A DNA stretch of 64,000 nucleotides, taken from contig CALUPK010000001.1 in assembly GCA_944322575.1 (NCBI GenBank), positions 1 to 64,000 of the forward strand. Direction: 5' to 3'. Positions 54,830 through 64,000 of this stretch are shown piece after piece. Made by a program: the position numbers and the translations under genes. The notes under the pieces were generated by a model. That model was not told where the DNA came from. It saw only the letters and a program-made list of their open reading frames with translations, and made no database searches. Source of the DNA: an uncultured Bacteroidales bacterium. Its GTDB lineage: Bacteria; Bacteroidota; Bacteroidia; Bacteroidales; UBA932. Each line of letters starts with the position of its first letter. Within the stretch, counting starts at the first letter, position 1.

Positions 54830-57800
54830 ATGAAATTAGGAGGGAAAATTACCATGGTCCTGATTCTTGCGGCAGCTACTGGATACTGCCTTTCAGCGGA
54901 ATCAGCAGAAGAGGCAAGGCGCCTCAATCCTACGGCTGCCGAGATTATCCTCGGTGACGGTCACCGTATGACAGTGGACTTTTATGCTCCGGATATCTTC
55001 CGTCTTTTCCGGGATGACAACGGAGGCATAGTCCGTGATCCAAAGGCAGAGCCGCCTGCCGAGATTCTTGTCCGCAATCCCCGCAGAGGGGTCTCCTACA
55101 CTATCGAGGAGGATGCGGACGCCTGGCATCTGTCTACAGGAGTTATCCGTGTCTCTTTCGACAAGGAGACCGCGATGATGACCGTTGCCGACCTGCGCAG
55201 CGGTAAGGAGGTTCTGCGTCAGACTGCTCCCGTGATCTTCGAGAGCCGCGGAGGCAAGACCCGCACCGTCCTTACGCTGGCCGAGTCCCCCGATGAGTAT
55301 TTTTACGGCGGAGGCGTGCAGAACGGACGCTTCTCGCACAAGGGACGTGTCATCAACATCGTAAATGAGAACAGCTGGACCGACGGAGGAGTGGCTTCGC
55401 CCGCACCTTATTACTGGTCGACCGGCGGATACGGTATCATGTGGCATACATTTGCTCCCGGAGCATACGATTTCGGAGCCGCTGAGAAAGGCACCGTGAC
55501 CCTTACCCACGACACGGATTACATGGATGTATTCGTCATGGTGGCCGGAGATCCTGTGGCTCTGCTGGACACCTACTATCAGCTTACCGGCAACCCGGTG
55601 CTGCTGCCCAAGTTTGCCTTCTATGAGGGTCATCTCAATGCCTACAACCGCGACTGGTGGGTGGAGGCCGACGGTCCCCGCACCGTGCCTTTCGAGGACG
55701 GCAAGCGGTATAAGGAAAGTCAGAAGGACAACGGCGGCATCAGGGAGTCGCTCAACGGTGAGAAGGACAACTACCAGTTCTCGGCCCGCGCTGTGGTAGA
55801 CCGCTACGAGGCTCACGACATGCCCTTAGGATGGATTCTGCCCAACGACGGTTACGGCGCCGGTTACGGCCAGACTTCCACGCTCGACAGCAATATCCTG
55901 AACCTGAAATCGTTCGGTGACTATGCCCGTTCGAAGGGCGTCGAGATAGGCCTCTGGACCCAGTCCGACCTGCATCCCAAGGAGGGTATCGAGGCCCTGC
56001 TGCAGAGGGATATCGTCAAGGAGGTCCGGGACGCCGGAGTCCGCGTGCTCAAGACTGACGTTGCCTGGGTCGGCTGGGGCTACTCCTTCGGTCTCAACGG
56101 TATAGCCGACGTGGCCGGCATCATGCCCTACTACGGCGATGACGCCCGTCCCTTCATCATCACCCTCGACGGCTGGGCCGGTACCCAGCGCTATGCGGGA
56201 GTGTGGTCCGGGGACCAGACAGGCGGTGACTGGGAGTATATCCGCTTCCACATCCCGACCTACATCGGCTCGGGTCTGGCCGGTCAGCCCAACATCTGCT
56301 CCGACATGGACGGTATCTTCGGCGGAGCCGATGCGGTGATCAATACCCGCGACTTCCAGTGGAAGACCTTCTCCATCATGCAGCTCAACATGGACGGTTG
56401 GGGCTCCAACGAGAAATATCCCCATGCCCTCGGTGAACCCGCTACCTCCATCAACCGTATGTACCTCAAGCTCAAGTCCGAGCTGCTGCCCTACGCCTAC
56501 ACCTGGTCCCGCGAAGCAGTGAACGGCAAACCCCTGATGAGGGCCATGTTCATAGATTATCCCAACGACTACACCTATACTCCCGCGACCCGCTACCAGT
56601 ACCTTTTCGGTCCCGATTTCCTCGTAGCTCCCGTCTATCAGGATACCCAGGCCGATACTCTCGGCAATGACATCCGCGACGGCATCTACCTTCCCGAGGG
56701 AAGGTGGGTGGATTATTTTACCGGAGCAGTCTATGAGGGAGGACGCATCATGGAGAATTTCCCCGCACCGCTGTGGAAGCTCCCCGTGTTCGTGCGTCAG
56801 GGCGCCGTTATCCCGATGGTACGTCCCAACAACAATCCCTCTCAGATCGACCCCTCCGAGCGTATCTTCGAGTGCTGGCCCGCAGAGGGCGAGTACCATA
56901 CCCATGTGTATGACGATGACGGCAGGACGATGAGCTATCTTGCGGGAGAGAGCGTCACCACTAGGATCGACGCCTCTCTGTCCGGCAGCAGGTACATTCT
57001 TACCATTCATCCGGCCGAGGGCAGCTTCGACGGCTTCGTCAAGGATCAGAGCACTCAGGTGAGGGTCAATATTACGGCCGAGCCCAGGAAAGTTACCGTG
57101 AAGGTAGGCGGAAAGAAGGTCAATGCGGAGTACAGCTATGACGCGGCACCTCAGCTCAACCGCTTCGCCACTCCCGGCAGTGAGTTCAAGAAGATGGACC
57201 TGAGGAAAAATCCTGTGCTGACCGTCTCCATCCCCGCCTGCGACATCACTCAGAACGATGTGGTGCTCATCATCGACGGCTATGAGTATGCACCGGCAGA
57301 CGACAGCCGCATCTGCAGCGGAGAGCTGACGGCGCCTGTAATCTTAGCGGACAAGAGTACGGTGGAGCCTTATGCCGCCACTCTCGCATGGGAGCCTCAG
57401 GAGCTGGCCGACTACTATGAGATAGAGTTCGACGGCCTGCTGCATACCGGCATCCGGAACACTTACCTGACATTCGCAGACCTGCAGCCCGAGACTGACT
57501 ACAGCTTCCGTCTGAGGGCAGTCAACCTGACCGGGGCCTCGGACTGGACCGACTACAGCTGCACCACCGAGGGCAATCCTTTAGAATGGGCCATCCGCGG
57601 TATCGTAGGATCCTGCTCCTTCCCCTCTCAGGAGGGCTTCGAGGTGTGGAGGCTCTTCGACTGGGCCGAGAGCGGTGACACCTGGCATACGAAGTATCAG
57701 GCCAAGGCCCTGCCCTTCGAGCTTACCCTCGACCTCCAGGGCATCAACAATATCGACCGCTTCGAGTACCTGCCCCGCTTAGATGCCGGCAACGGTGTCC

Positions 57801-58639
57801 TGCTCAAGGGTGAGGTCTTCTACAGCGTGAACGGCAAGGACTGGACTCCCGCCGGAGCCTTCGAGTGGGAGCGTGACGGCCAGACCAAGGTCTTCACCTT
57901 CGACGGAGGCCCGAGAGCCCGCTACATCCGTATAGCTGTATCCGACGCGGTGAACAACTACGGCTCGGGCCGCGAGATCTACGTCTTCAAGGTGCCCGGA
58001 ACGGAGACTGTCATCCCCGGCGACATCAACAAGGACGGCAAGGTGGACGAGAACGACCTGACCTCCTACATGAACTACACCGGTCTGCGCAGCTCTGACA
58101 GCGATTTCGACTATGTGTCGGACGGTGATATAGACGGCAACGGCCTCATAGACGCCTACGACATCTCAGCAGTGGCAGTGCGTCTCGACGGCGGAATCAA
58201 CACCGAGTACTGGATGCGCGAGTACCATAAGAGCGCCGGTGACACTCTCTGCGGCGGTATGCGTGTCGAGGTGCAGGACAAGCCTCTTAAAGCCGGCGAT
58301 ACCCTGACCCTGTCATTCTACGGAGATTCGCTCAAGACGGTCAATGCCCTGAGCGTAGCCCTCCCCTACGATGCCTCGGCATTGGAATTTGCCGGTGTGG
58401 AGGCCTCCGGCCTGGAGCAGATGGAGAACCTTACCCGCGACCGTCTGCACACTGACGGTACGAAGGCGGTCTATCCGACCTTTGTCAACTTGGGCGGGAA
58501 GTCTCTCGTGTCCGGAGACGGCCTGTTGTTCCGCGTAAGCTTCAAGGTGCTGCGCGGCGGTGCGGATATCCCTGAGGCAGTGGATGCCGTAGTGGTCAGT
58601 CCGGCTCTCGAATATGAGTATGTCGAAGTGAAAAAGTAG
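54830..58639 (+). CDS. GH31 glycosidase with FN3, CBM32-like, dockerin and cohesin-like domains
   Basis: 1269 residues; signal peptide to about residue 23. The N-terminal beta-sandwich is followed by a GH31 barrel (about 230-590): LKTDVAWVG places the nucleophile at Asp410 and WSGDQTGGDW the acid/base at Asp462. The TDVAWVGWGYSFGLNG form resembles the GH31 branch of bacterial alpha-N-acetylgalactosaminidases acting on O-glycans; alpha-glucosidase is the generic alternative. Then come an FN3 domain (about 833-914), a discoidin/CBM32-like domain (about 920-1060), a dockerin with two Ca loops (DINKDGKVDEND and DIDGNGLIDAYD, about 1064-1124), and a cohesin-like sandwich to the end. First gene of the operon, 24 bases before the GH84 gene. 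Confidence 0.85.
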   Translation: MKLGGKITMVLILAAATGYCLSAESAEEARRLNPTAAEIILGDGHRMTVDFYAPDIFRLFRDDNGGIVRDPKAEPPAEILVRNPRRGVSYTIEEDADAWHLSTGVIRVSFDKETAMMTVADLRSGKEVLRQTAPVIFESRGGKTRTVLTLAESPDEYFYGGGVQNGRFSHKGRVINIVNENSWTDGGVASPAPYYWSTGGYGIMWHTFAPGAYDFGAAEKGTVTLTHDTDYMDVFVMVAGDPVALLDTYYQLTGNPVLLPKFAFYEGHLNAYNRDWWVEADGPRTVPFEDGKRYKESQKDNGGIRESLNGEKDNYQFSARAVVDRYEAHDMPLGWILPNDGYGAGYGQTSTLDSNILNLKSFGDYARSKGVEIGLWTQSDLHPKEGIEALLQRDIVKEVRDAGVRVLKTDVAWVGWGYSFGLNGIADVAGIMPYYGDDARPFIITLDGWAGTQRYAGVWSGDQTGGDWEYIRFHIPTYIGSGLAGQPNICSDMDGIFGGADAVINTRDFQWKTFSIMQLNMDGWGSNEKYPHALGEPATSINRMYLKLKSELLPYAYTWSREAVNGKPLMRAMFIDYPNDYTYTPATRYQYLFGPDFLVAPVYQDTQADTLGNDIRDGIYLPEGRWVDYFTGAVYEGGRIMENFPAPLWKLPVFVRQGAVIPMVRPNNNPSQIDPSERIFECWPAEGEYHTHVYDDDGRTMSYLAGESVTTRIDASLSGSRYILTIHPAEGSFDGFVKDQSTQVRVNITAEPRKVTVKVGGKKVNAEYSYDAAPQLNRFATPGSEFKKMDLRKNPVLTVSIPACDITQNDVVLIIDGYEYAPADDSRICSGELTAPVILADKSTVEPYAATLAWEPQELADYYEIEFDGLLHTGIRNTYLTFADLQPETDYSFRLRAVNLTGASDWTDYSCTTEGNPLEWAIRGIVGSCSFPSQEGFEVWRLFDWAESGDTWHTKYQAKALPFELTLDLQGINNIDRFEYLPRLDAGNGVLLKGEVFYSVNGKDWTPAGAFEWERDGQTKVFTFDGGPRARYIRIAVSDAVNNYGSGREIYVFKVPGTETVIPGDINKDGKVDENDLTSYMNYTGLRSSDSDFDYVSDGDIDGNGLIDAYDISAVAVRLDGGINTEYWMREYHKSAGDTLCGGMRVEVQDKPLKAGDTLTLSFYGDSLKTVNALSVALPYDASALEFAGVEASGLEQMENLTRDRLHTDGTKAVYPTFVNLGGKSLVSGDGLLFRVSFKVLRGGADIPEAVDAVVVSPALEYEYVEVKK

Positions 58640-58663
58640 AAAACAAATACAAAATCGAACTAT

Positions 58664-61162
58664 ATGACAAAATTCCGAAGACTGTCACTCGTCGTGGCAG
58701 CAGCAATCCTGACCGCTCCCGTGTGGGGCAGTGACTCTGTAAGACAGACGGCCCTGTACCGTCAGATCAACCCTGTCCCGCATGTGGTGGAGATAGCTCC
58801 GGAGGGCCCGGTGCTGGATATATCGGGCGGTGTATATGTGGTGGACAAGCACGGACTGTTCGGCAGTGACGTGAACTTCCTGAACAAGGGAGATAAAAAA
58901 GATGTCCGCCTGACGGTGGACTTCCACCCCAAGAAGGCCATGAAGGCCGGAGTGAAGCCTCTCTCCGGAGCCTATCTGCTCACTGTCTCTGAGGACGGTG
59001 TCTCTATCTTAGGATACGATGAGCGAGGAGCCTTCTACGGCCTCCAGACTCTTCGCCAGATAGTGGGGCTGACAGGAGAGAGGAACCTGCCCTGCGGTCT
59101 TGAGATCAACGACTGGCCCGACCTGCCCGCCCGCGGGGTGGTGGAGGGCTTCTACGGTACCCCCTGGTCCCATCAGGCCCGTCTGTCCCTGATAGATGTC
59201 TACGGCCGCTTCAAGATGAACACCTATATTTATGGTCCCAAGGACGACCCCTATCACAGCTCTCCTAACTGGCGCAAGCCCTATCCCGAGGACGAGGCCC
59301 GCAACATTGCCGAGTTAGTCAGGGCCTGTGAGCGCAACCGCGTGGACTTCGTGTGGGCTGTGCATCCCGGTCAGGACATCAAGTGGAACGAGGAAGACTA
59401 TGGCAATTTAGTCGCCAAGTTCGAGATGATGTACGACTTGGGAGTCCGGGCCTTCGCCATCTTCTTCGACGACATTTCCGGAGAGGGTACCAATCCCATG
59501 AAGCAGGTGGAGCTGCTCAACCGTCTGACAGCCGAGTTCGTTGCGGCCAAGGGCGACGTGGCCCCGCTGATCATCTGCCCCACCGACTACAACCGCTCCT
59601 GGGCCAATCCCACCGAGCGCGGCAGTCTGGCGGTCTACGGCCGGGAACTCGATCCTTCGGTGAGAGTGTTCTGGACGGGAGACGCCGTATGCAGCGACAT
59701 GACTCCCTCGACCCTGAAATGGGTGGGAGAGAGGATTCAGCGCCCTGCCCTTTACTGGTGGAACTTCCCCGTGACTGACTACTGCCGTCACATCGTGATG
59801 CAGGGACCGGTCTACGGCTTAGACAATGGGTTGACATCCAATGATGTGTGCGGATTTGTAAGCAATCCCATGGAGCATGCTGAGGCCTCCAAGCTGGCCC
59901 TCTACGGCGTGGCCGACTATACCTGGAATATCAAGGAATACGACCCCAAGGCCAACTGGGAGAGAGGACTTGCCTGGCTGGCAGGCGATGATGCGTACAG
60001 CGCCTACCGTACATTTGCCATTCACTCCTGCGACACCGAGTCGGGCTACCGCCGTGAGGAATCCTGGGAGACAGAGACCTTCCGTGTGGAAGGAGACTGG
60101 ACAGAGGCTCAGTACGACGCTCTTTTAGAGGAGTTCGGAAAGATAGAGCGGGTCTATGAGGAGATGTCCCTCAAATGTGACAATGACGCCCTTATGCGCG
60201 AGCTCCATCCCTGGTTAGAGGAGTTCGGGAAGTTGGGCACCAGGGGACGCAAGGCCCTTGAGCTGATCAATGTATACCGCGGGGGAGACAATGCTGCCTT
60301 CTGGAGCGCCTATGTGGACAATCTCATGAGTGAGGAGGAACGCGATGCGTACGAGGCCCACAAGTCAGGTACTCTCAAGCTCCAGCCCTTCTACGAGAAT
60401 GCCATGGACGACATGCTCGACGGCTTCTACCGCCGTATAGCCGGCCGCGGCCCCTTCTCCTTTACTTCCATAGGCTCTTATCCCAATTCCGGAACTGTCA
60501 GCGGCAAGCTGATGTTCGACGATGACTCCACCACTTTCTATACCTCGGCCTACGGTCAGAGGACGGGGGACTGGATAGGAGTGGACCTCGGCATAGTCCG
60601 CGGTCTTCGGGAGATCAATATCCTGCAGGGCCGCAATTCGGTGGATGACGTGGACTATTTCGACATGGCCACACTCGAGGCCTCCAAGGACGGCAATCTC
60701 TGGTATCCTGTAATAGACACCATTGACCACCAGTACATCATCAACTGGGAGGGACGCGGCATCGATGCCCGCTACGTCCGTCTGCGCAAGCTCGAGTCGG
60801 ACAAGACCAACTGGTGTGCTGTCCGTACCTTCAGTGTCAATCCTCAGAGGACGGAGTCCCTCGGTTTCGGGGTGGAAGCTCCGGATATGACCAAGGCCGT
60901 TTATGCGTTTGACCGCAATCCCCGTTCCTTCTATGCCCTTGACGGCGTCCTGTCCTTTGAGATTCCTTCCGGGGAAGACCGCCGCGACAGCCGCACGCTT
61001 CTGATGGACCCTCACGGCACCCTCCTCATCCGGCAGTATGCCGCTGACGGAGCTGTCCTCTCCGAGACTGTTACCGATAATCCCTACTGTGCTCTTGAGC
61101 TTGACGGACGCACCGTGAGAGTCAGCATAGAGGGACATGCAGACATATTTGAAATCATGTAA
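58664..61162 (+). CDS. GH84 beta-N-acetylglucosaminidase (O-GlcNAcase-like)
   Basis: 832 residues with a signal peptide (cleavage near VWGS). The N-terminal GH84 helper domain precedes the barrel (VVEGFYGTPWSH, NTYIYGPKDDPYH); the catalytic pair is Asp269-Asp270 in AIFFDDISGEG, as in substrate-assisted GH84 enzymes. The C-terminal part has a discoidin/CBM32-like domain (IGSYPNSGTVSGKLMFDDD to CAVRTFSVNP, about 600-730). It removes terminal beta-GlcNAc from glycans. It lies between GH31 and GH20 with gaps of 24 and 13 bases. Confidence 0.92.
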   Translation: MTKFRRLSLVVAAAILTAPVWGSDSVRQTALYRQINPVPHVVEIAPEGPVLDISGGVYVVDKHGLFGSDVNFLNKGDKKDVRLTVDFHPKKAMKAGVKPLSGAYLLTVSEDGVSILGYDERGAFYGLQTLRQIVGLTGERNLPCGLEINDWPDLPARGVVEGFYGTPWSHQARLSLIDVYGRFKMNTYIYGPKDDPYHSSPNWRKPYPEDEARNIAELVRACERNRVDFVWAVHPGQDIKWNEEDYGNLVAKFEMMYDLGVRAFAIFFDDISGEGTNPMKQVELLNRLTAEFVAAKGDVAPLIICPTDYNRSWANPTERGSLAVYGRELDPSVRVFWTGDAVCSDMTPSTLKWVGERIQRPALYWWNFPVTDYCRHIVMQGPVYGLDNGLTSNDVCGFVSNPMEHAEASKLALYGVADYTWNIKEYDPKANWERGLAWLAGDDAYSAYRTFAIHSCDTESGYRREESWETETFRVEGDWTEAQYDALLEEFGKIERVYEEMSLKCDNDALMRELHPWLEEFGKLGTRGRKALELINVYRGGDNAAFWSAYVDNLMSEEERDAYEAHKSGTLKLQPFYENAMDDMLDGFYRRIAGRGPFSFTSIGSYPNSGTVSGKLMFDDDSTTFYTSAYGQRTGDWIGVDLGIVRGLREINILQGRNSVDDVDYFDMATLEASKDGNLWYPVIDTIDHQYIINWEGRGIDARYVRLRKLESDKTNWCAVRTFSVNPQRTESLGFGVEAPDMTKAVYAFDRNPRSFYALDGVLSFEIPSGEDRRDSRTLLMDPHGTLLIRQYAADGAVLSETVTDNPYCALELDGRTVRVSIEGHADIFEIM

Positions 61163-61175
61163 CTCCCGTCGACTT

Positions 61176-63368
61176 ATGAAGAAAATATACCTCGCCATGC
61201 TGGCTATAGCCGCAGCCCCGGTCCTGCTGGCCCGGACTTACAGCAATCTTGTTCCTCAGCCTCTGAAAGTATCCCCTGCAGAAGGTGTCTTTGTGATGGA
61301 GAAGGGGCTCTCAATCAGTGCTTCGGACGCTATAGAATCCGAGCAGGCCTATCTCCTGAGGCATTTGGAGAATGTATTTGCATTTGATATTGACCTGAGG
61401 GACGTTCCGGTGTACAACGGAATATCCCTGAACATAGTGGACGGCATGGCCGCCGAGGCTTACCGCTTGTCCGTCAGCAGCTCACAGATCGTCATCGAGG
61501 CATCTGACGCCGCCGGTATCTTTTATGGCGTACAGACACTCCTGCAGATGATGCCTCCGGCAGTTTACGGACAGACGGATATGGAACTGACCCGCTATGA
61601 ACTGGACGCCGTGGTCGTGGAAGATGCTCCCCGGTACGGCTATCGCGGTACGATGCTGGATGTGTCCAGAACATTCTACGATGTGGACCATGTGCTCCGT
61701 CTCATAGACTGGATGGCCTACCATAAGCTCAACCGTTTCCACTGGCATCTGGCCGATGACAACGGCTGGAGGATTGAGATCCGCAAGTATCCGCAGCTGA
61801 CAGAGAAGGGCGCATGGAGGGGCGATGATGAGGTGAGTCCGGCCGCCTACGGTCAGGGGCATGACCGCTACGGCGGATATTATACTCAGAAGGAGATACG
61901 CGAGGTCGTGAAATACGCTGCCGAGCGCCATATCGAGATCATCCCGGAGATAGACCTGCCCGGACACAGCCGCTCCTTGGTGGGCGTCTTTCCGGAGATG
62001 GCCTGCCCTGTGGACGTGCCCTATATCAGCGCCAACGGAGAGACTGACAACGTCCTCTGTGTGGCCAGAATGGAGAACTACAAGATTCTTACCAACATAT
62101 TCAAGGAGATAGCAGCGCTTTTCCCCTCGGAGTACATCCACATCGGAGGCGATGAGGTGGATCACACCTCCTGGAACAACTGTCCTCACTGTCAGGCTCT
62201 GATTAAGGAGTATGGTCTGGACGGCCCTCAGGAGCTTCACAGCTGGTTCGTATACGAGGTCGAGGACATCATCCACAAGCTCGGCAAGAAGATGGCCGGA
62301 TGGGACGAGATAGTCATCTCCGATGCCCGTTATGACAGTTCTTCCATGGTATATGCCTGGAGGAGCGTGAAGAGCGGACGTATGTCTGTGGACAAAGGAT
62401 ACAGGACTGTCGTCCAGATAGGCGAGTACTGCTACCTCGACATGAAGCAGTCTCCTGCCGAGAGAGGCCACAGCTGGGCCGGTATCGTACCCCTGTCGAA
62501 GACCTACTCGCTGGAACCGGATGAAATCTTAGTGGGAGCTCCGGCTGACAGCGCCCTGATCGTGGGAGTGCAGGCCGGTCTTTGGGCTGAGCTGCTGGCA
62601 TGGCCGCCGAGGCTGATGGAATACCAGCTCTTCCCCCGTCTGTGCGCTCTCGCCGAGGTGGGCTGGAGCAGCAAGGACGCCCGGAACTTCGGGAACTTCG
62701 AGCAGCGGCTCTACGCGGAGCATTTCTCCCGTCTGTACAATATGGGCATCGCCTTCCGGGTGGCACCGCCCGAGGTGACATTCGACGGTCAGGAGCTTCA
62801 GGTGCGGCCTCCCCATCCTTCGGCGGTAGTCCGCTATACGATGGACGGCAGTGCCCCCGTCGCTTCCTCACCGGTATGCCGCGGAGCTATTGTCACCGAC
62901 AGTCCCGAGGCGTTCCGCTTTGCGACATTTTTCGGGGACGGGCTCAGCAGCATAGCCGTGGGCGCCTCCAATATCGACCTTTATCACTATATTGAGCCGG
63001 AGATGACGGTTGAGAGCAATTTCCCCCTGTCCGAGAACAATCTCAAGGCCCTGGCCCGCCGCGGAGGAGTCGGATACTCGCAGCGGGTGCTGCAGGAGGG
63101 AGATGTGCTGACCTACACCATGACGGCTCCCGTGGAATGCAGCCGTATCACTGTCACCAGCGGTGCTCCTTCTTCCGGGATGTTCTATGTGACCGATGCG
63201 TACGTGGAGTACACTACTGCAGACGGACAGACTGTCAATGCCGGTGAGCTGTATCACGGTACCCTTAGTTTCGAGCCGTGCGGACCGGTGACTCAGGTCC
63301 GGGTGGTTATGACGGATTCCAATGACGGATATACAGCTGTGCTTCACGGTCTGAGCATAGAGAAATAG
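61176..63368 (+). CDS. GH20 beta-N-acetylhexosaminidase
   Basis: 730 residues from ATG 61176 (MKKIYLAMLAIAAAPVLLA signal). The GH20b domain (about 20-140) leads into the barrel with RGTMLDVSRTFYDVDHVLRLID, HWHLADDNGWRIEI, PEIDLPGHSRS and the catalytic Asp326-Glu327 in HIGGDEVDH. After the barrel comes a CHB_HEX_C-type sandwich (PEVTFDGQELQVRPP...) and a further discoidin-like domain to the end. It cleaves terminal beta-GlcNAc/GalNAc from mucin or other glycans, complementing the GH31 and GH84 enzymes. Confidence 0.92.
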   Translation: MKKIYLAMLAIAAAPVLLARTYSNLVPQPLKVSPAEGVFVMEKGLSISASDAIESEQAYLLRHLENVFAFDIDLRDVPVYNGISLNIVDGMAAEAYRLSVSSSQIVIEASDAAGIFYGVQTLLQMMPPAVYGQTDMELTRYELDAVVVEDAPRYGYRGTMLDVSRTFYDVDHVLRLIDWMAYHKLNRFHWHLADDNGWRIEIRKYPQLTEKGAWRGDDEVSPAAYGQGHDRYGGYYTQKEIREVVKYAAERHIEIIPEIDLPGHSRSLVGVFPEMACPVDVPYISANGETDNVLCVARMENYKILTNIFKEIAALFPSEYIHIGGDEVDHTSWNNCPHCQALIKEYGLDGPQELHSWFVYEVEDIIHKLGKKMAGWDEIVISDARYDSSSMVYAWRSVKSGRMSVDKGYRTVVQIGEYCYLDMKQSPAERGHSWAGIVPLSKTYSLEPDEILVGAPADSALIVGVQAGLWAELLAWPPRLMEYQLFPRLCALAEVGWSSKDARNFGNFEQRLYAEHFSRLYNMGIAFRVAPPEVTFDGQELQVRPPHPSAVVRYTMDGSAPVASSPVCRGAIVTDSPEAFRFATFFGDGLSSIAVGASNIDLYHYIEPEMTVESNFPLSENNLKALARRGGVGYSQRVLQEGDVLTYTMTAPVECSRITVTSGAPSSGMFYVTDAYVEYTTADGQTVNAGELYHGTLSFEPCGPVTQVRVVMTDSNDGYTAVLHGLSIEK

Positions 63369-63379
63369 CAGAGTGGAGT

Positions 63380-64000
63380 ATGAAAGGATATAAACTGAGA
63401 CTAATATTACTGAGTTTCTTAGAGTTTGCGGTCTGGGGAGCTTATCTGACCAGCCAGGGAAGGTACCTGGCCGGTGTAGGATTCGGGGAGAGGATAGGGA
63501 TGTTCTATGCCATTCAGGGCATCGTCTCTATCTTCATGCCTGCAGTTATGGGTATTATCGCGGATAAATGGATTCCGGCGCAGAAGCTCTTGGGCATCTG
63601 TCACGTAGTGGCCGGTGCGGCTATGATCGGGGCCGGAGTCTACGGTATATCGGCCGGAGAGGCGGTGCAGTACGGCACCCTCTTCGGGCTGTACGCCGTG
63701 AGCATAGCCTTCTTCATGCCTACCATCGCTATCTCCAACTCGGTGGCCTACACCATCCTCGAGAAGGCCGGGAAGGATCCGGTCAAGGATTTCCCGCCGA
63801 TCAGGGTATGGGGTACAGTGGGCTTTATCTGCTCGATGTGGTTCGTGGATCTGGTGCATTTCCGCGGCGCTGCCATGCAGGAGACCTCGATGCAGTATGT
63901 GGTTTCGGGTGCACTCAGTATCCTGCTGGCTCTCTATACCCTGACCCTGCCCGAGTGTCCTGTGAACCGTTCGTCTGAGAAGAAGTCCATAGTGGATGCT
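63380..64000 (+). CDS. MFS transporter, nucleoside:H+ symporter (NupG-like) family, 3' truncated by window
   Basis: 207 residues are present; the frame is open to base 64000. The N-terminus MKGYKLRLILLSFLEFAVWGAYLTSQGRYL and FPPIRVWGTVGFICSMW are typical of the nucleoside_tran/NupG branch of MFS. Starting 11 bases after the GH20 stop, it is likely to import a sugar freed by the three glycosidases (for example GlcNAc or GalNAc), although nucleoside transport is what the family name implies. Confidence 0.8.
   Translation, partial: MKGYKLRLILLSFLEFAVWGAYLTSQGRYLAGVGFGERIGMFYAIQGIVSIFMPAVMGIIADKWIPAQKLLGICHVVAGAAMIGAGVYGISAGEAVQYGTLFGLYAVSIAFFMPTIAISNSVAYTILEKAGKDPVKDFPPIRVWGTVGFICSMWFVDLVHFRGAAMQETSMQYVVSGALSILLALYTLTLPECPVNRSSEKKSIVDA

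Noticed and set aside
55826-57010. 394-codon frame antisense to the GH31 gene
   Set aside because: The GH31 catalytic residues are encoded on the plus strand across this stretch; the antisense product is a composition artefact.

Overview
This window comes from a GC-rich member of the Bacteroidota, most likely Bacteroidales. The evidence is TonB-dependent receptors, a GLPGLI-family protein, a BF3164-like propeller, the heme operon hmuRSTUV, promoters of the TAnnTTTG (-7) / TTTG (-33) type, few Shine-Dalgarno sequences, and many ATGA or near-zero gene junctions. The gene set (anaerobic 2-oxoacid oxidoreductase, anaerobic-type heme release, mucin-type glycosidases) suggests a host-associated anaerobe. 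Genus cannot be settled from the sequence alone.

Layout. 1-6756: heme acquisition operon, starting inside the TonB-dependent receptor (hmuR) and continuing with a membrane-anchored CobN-like chelatase (hmuS), a polytopic membrane protein, a MotA/TolQ/ExbB-type proton channel and a DUF2149 protein. 6767-9622 (minus): panC-panD, a flippase-like membrane protein and a small beta-barrel. 9774-12017: iorAB. 12107-21506: an accessory stretch in which two near-identical AAA-ATPase/PD-(D/E)XK genes in the same orientation bracket a membrane-anchored putative HTH protein and a GLPGLI / TonB-type receptor / propeller operon. 21585-26813: MBL hydrolase, uvrA and a TGS-domain nucleoside kinase. 26833-29716 (minus): EnvC-like protein and a TPR protein. 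29808-31543: ECF sigma factor with an anti-sigma-like/beta-barrel fusion. 31503-33019 (minus): mlaF-mlaE. 33183-35158: yifB and tsaE. 35235-38598: nadB plus a single-chain nadC-nadA fusion, which together are the complete aspartate-to-nicotinate mononucleotide route. 38593-42594 (minus): adenosine-kinase-like gene, S9 peptidase and phosphodiesterase. 42686-45245: ispF, an inserted Abi_2/HEPN defence cassette, a large palindrome and folP. 45304-51175: rsmE, a shrunken acyltransferase, mutL, rhomboid, EEP phosphatase and a Sua5/YrdC gene. 51233-51386: tRNA-Gln and tRNA-Met. 51640-54634: an unknown exported protein, a palindrome-rich intergenic region and glutamine synthetase. 54830-64000: a glycan-degradation operon of GH31 (with FN3, CBM32-like, dockerin and cohesin-like domains), GH84, GH20 and an MFS transporter that runs off the end.

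Most notable: the 566-bp perfectly identical tract shared by the two AAA/nuclease paralogues (in-place gene conversion or recent duplication); the Abi cassette flanked by a 23-bp direct repeat of the ispF 3' end; the NadC-NadA fusion; the sigma factor paired with an anti-sigma/outer-membrane-barrel fusion; the dockerin-plus-cohesin GH31; and a striking rule in leucine codon use, in which nearly every in-frame TTA is followed by a codon starting with G.
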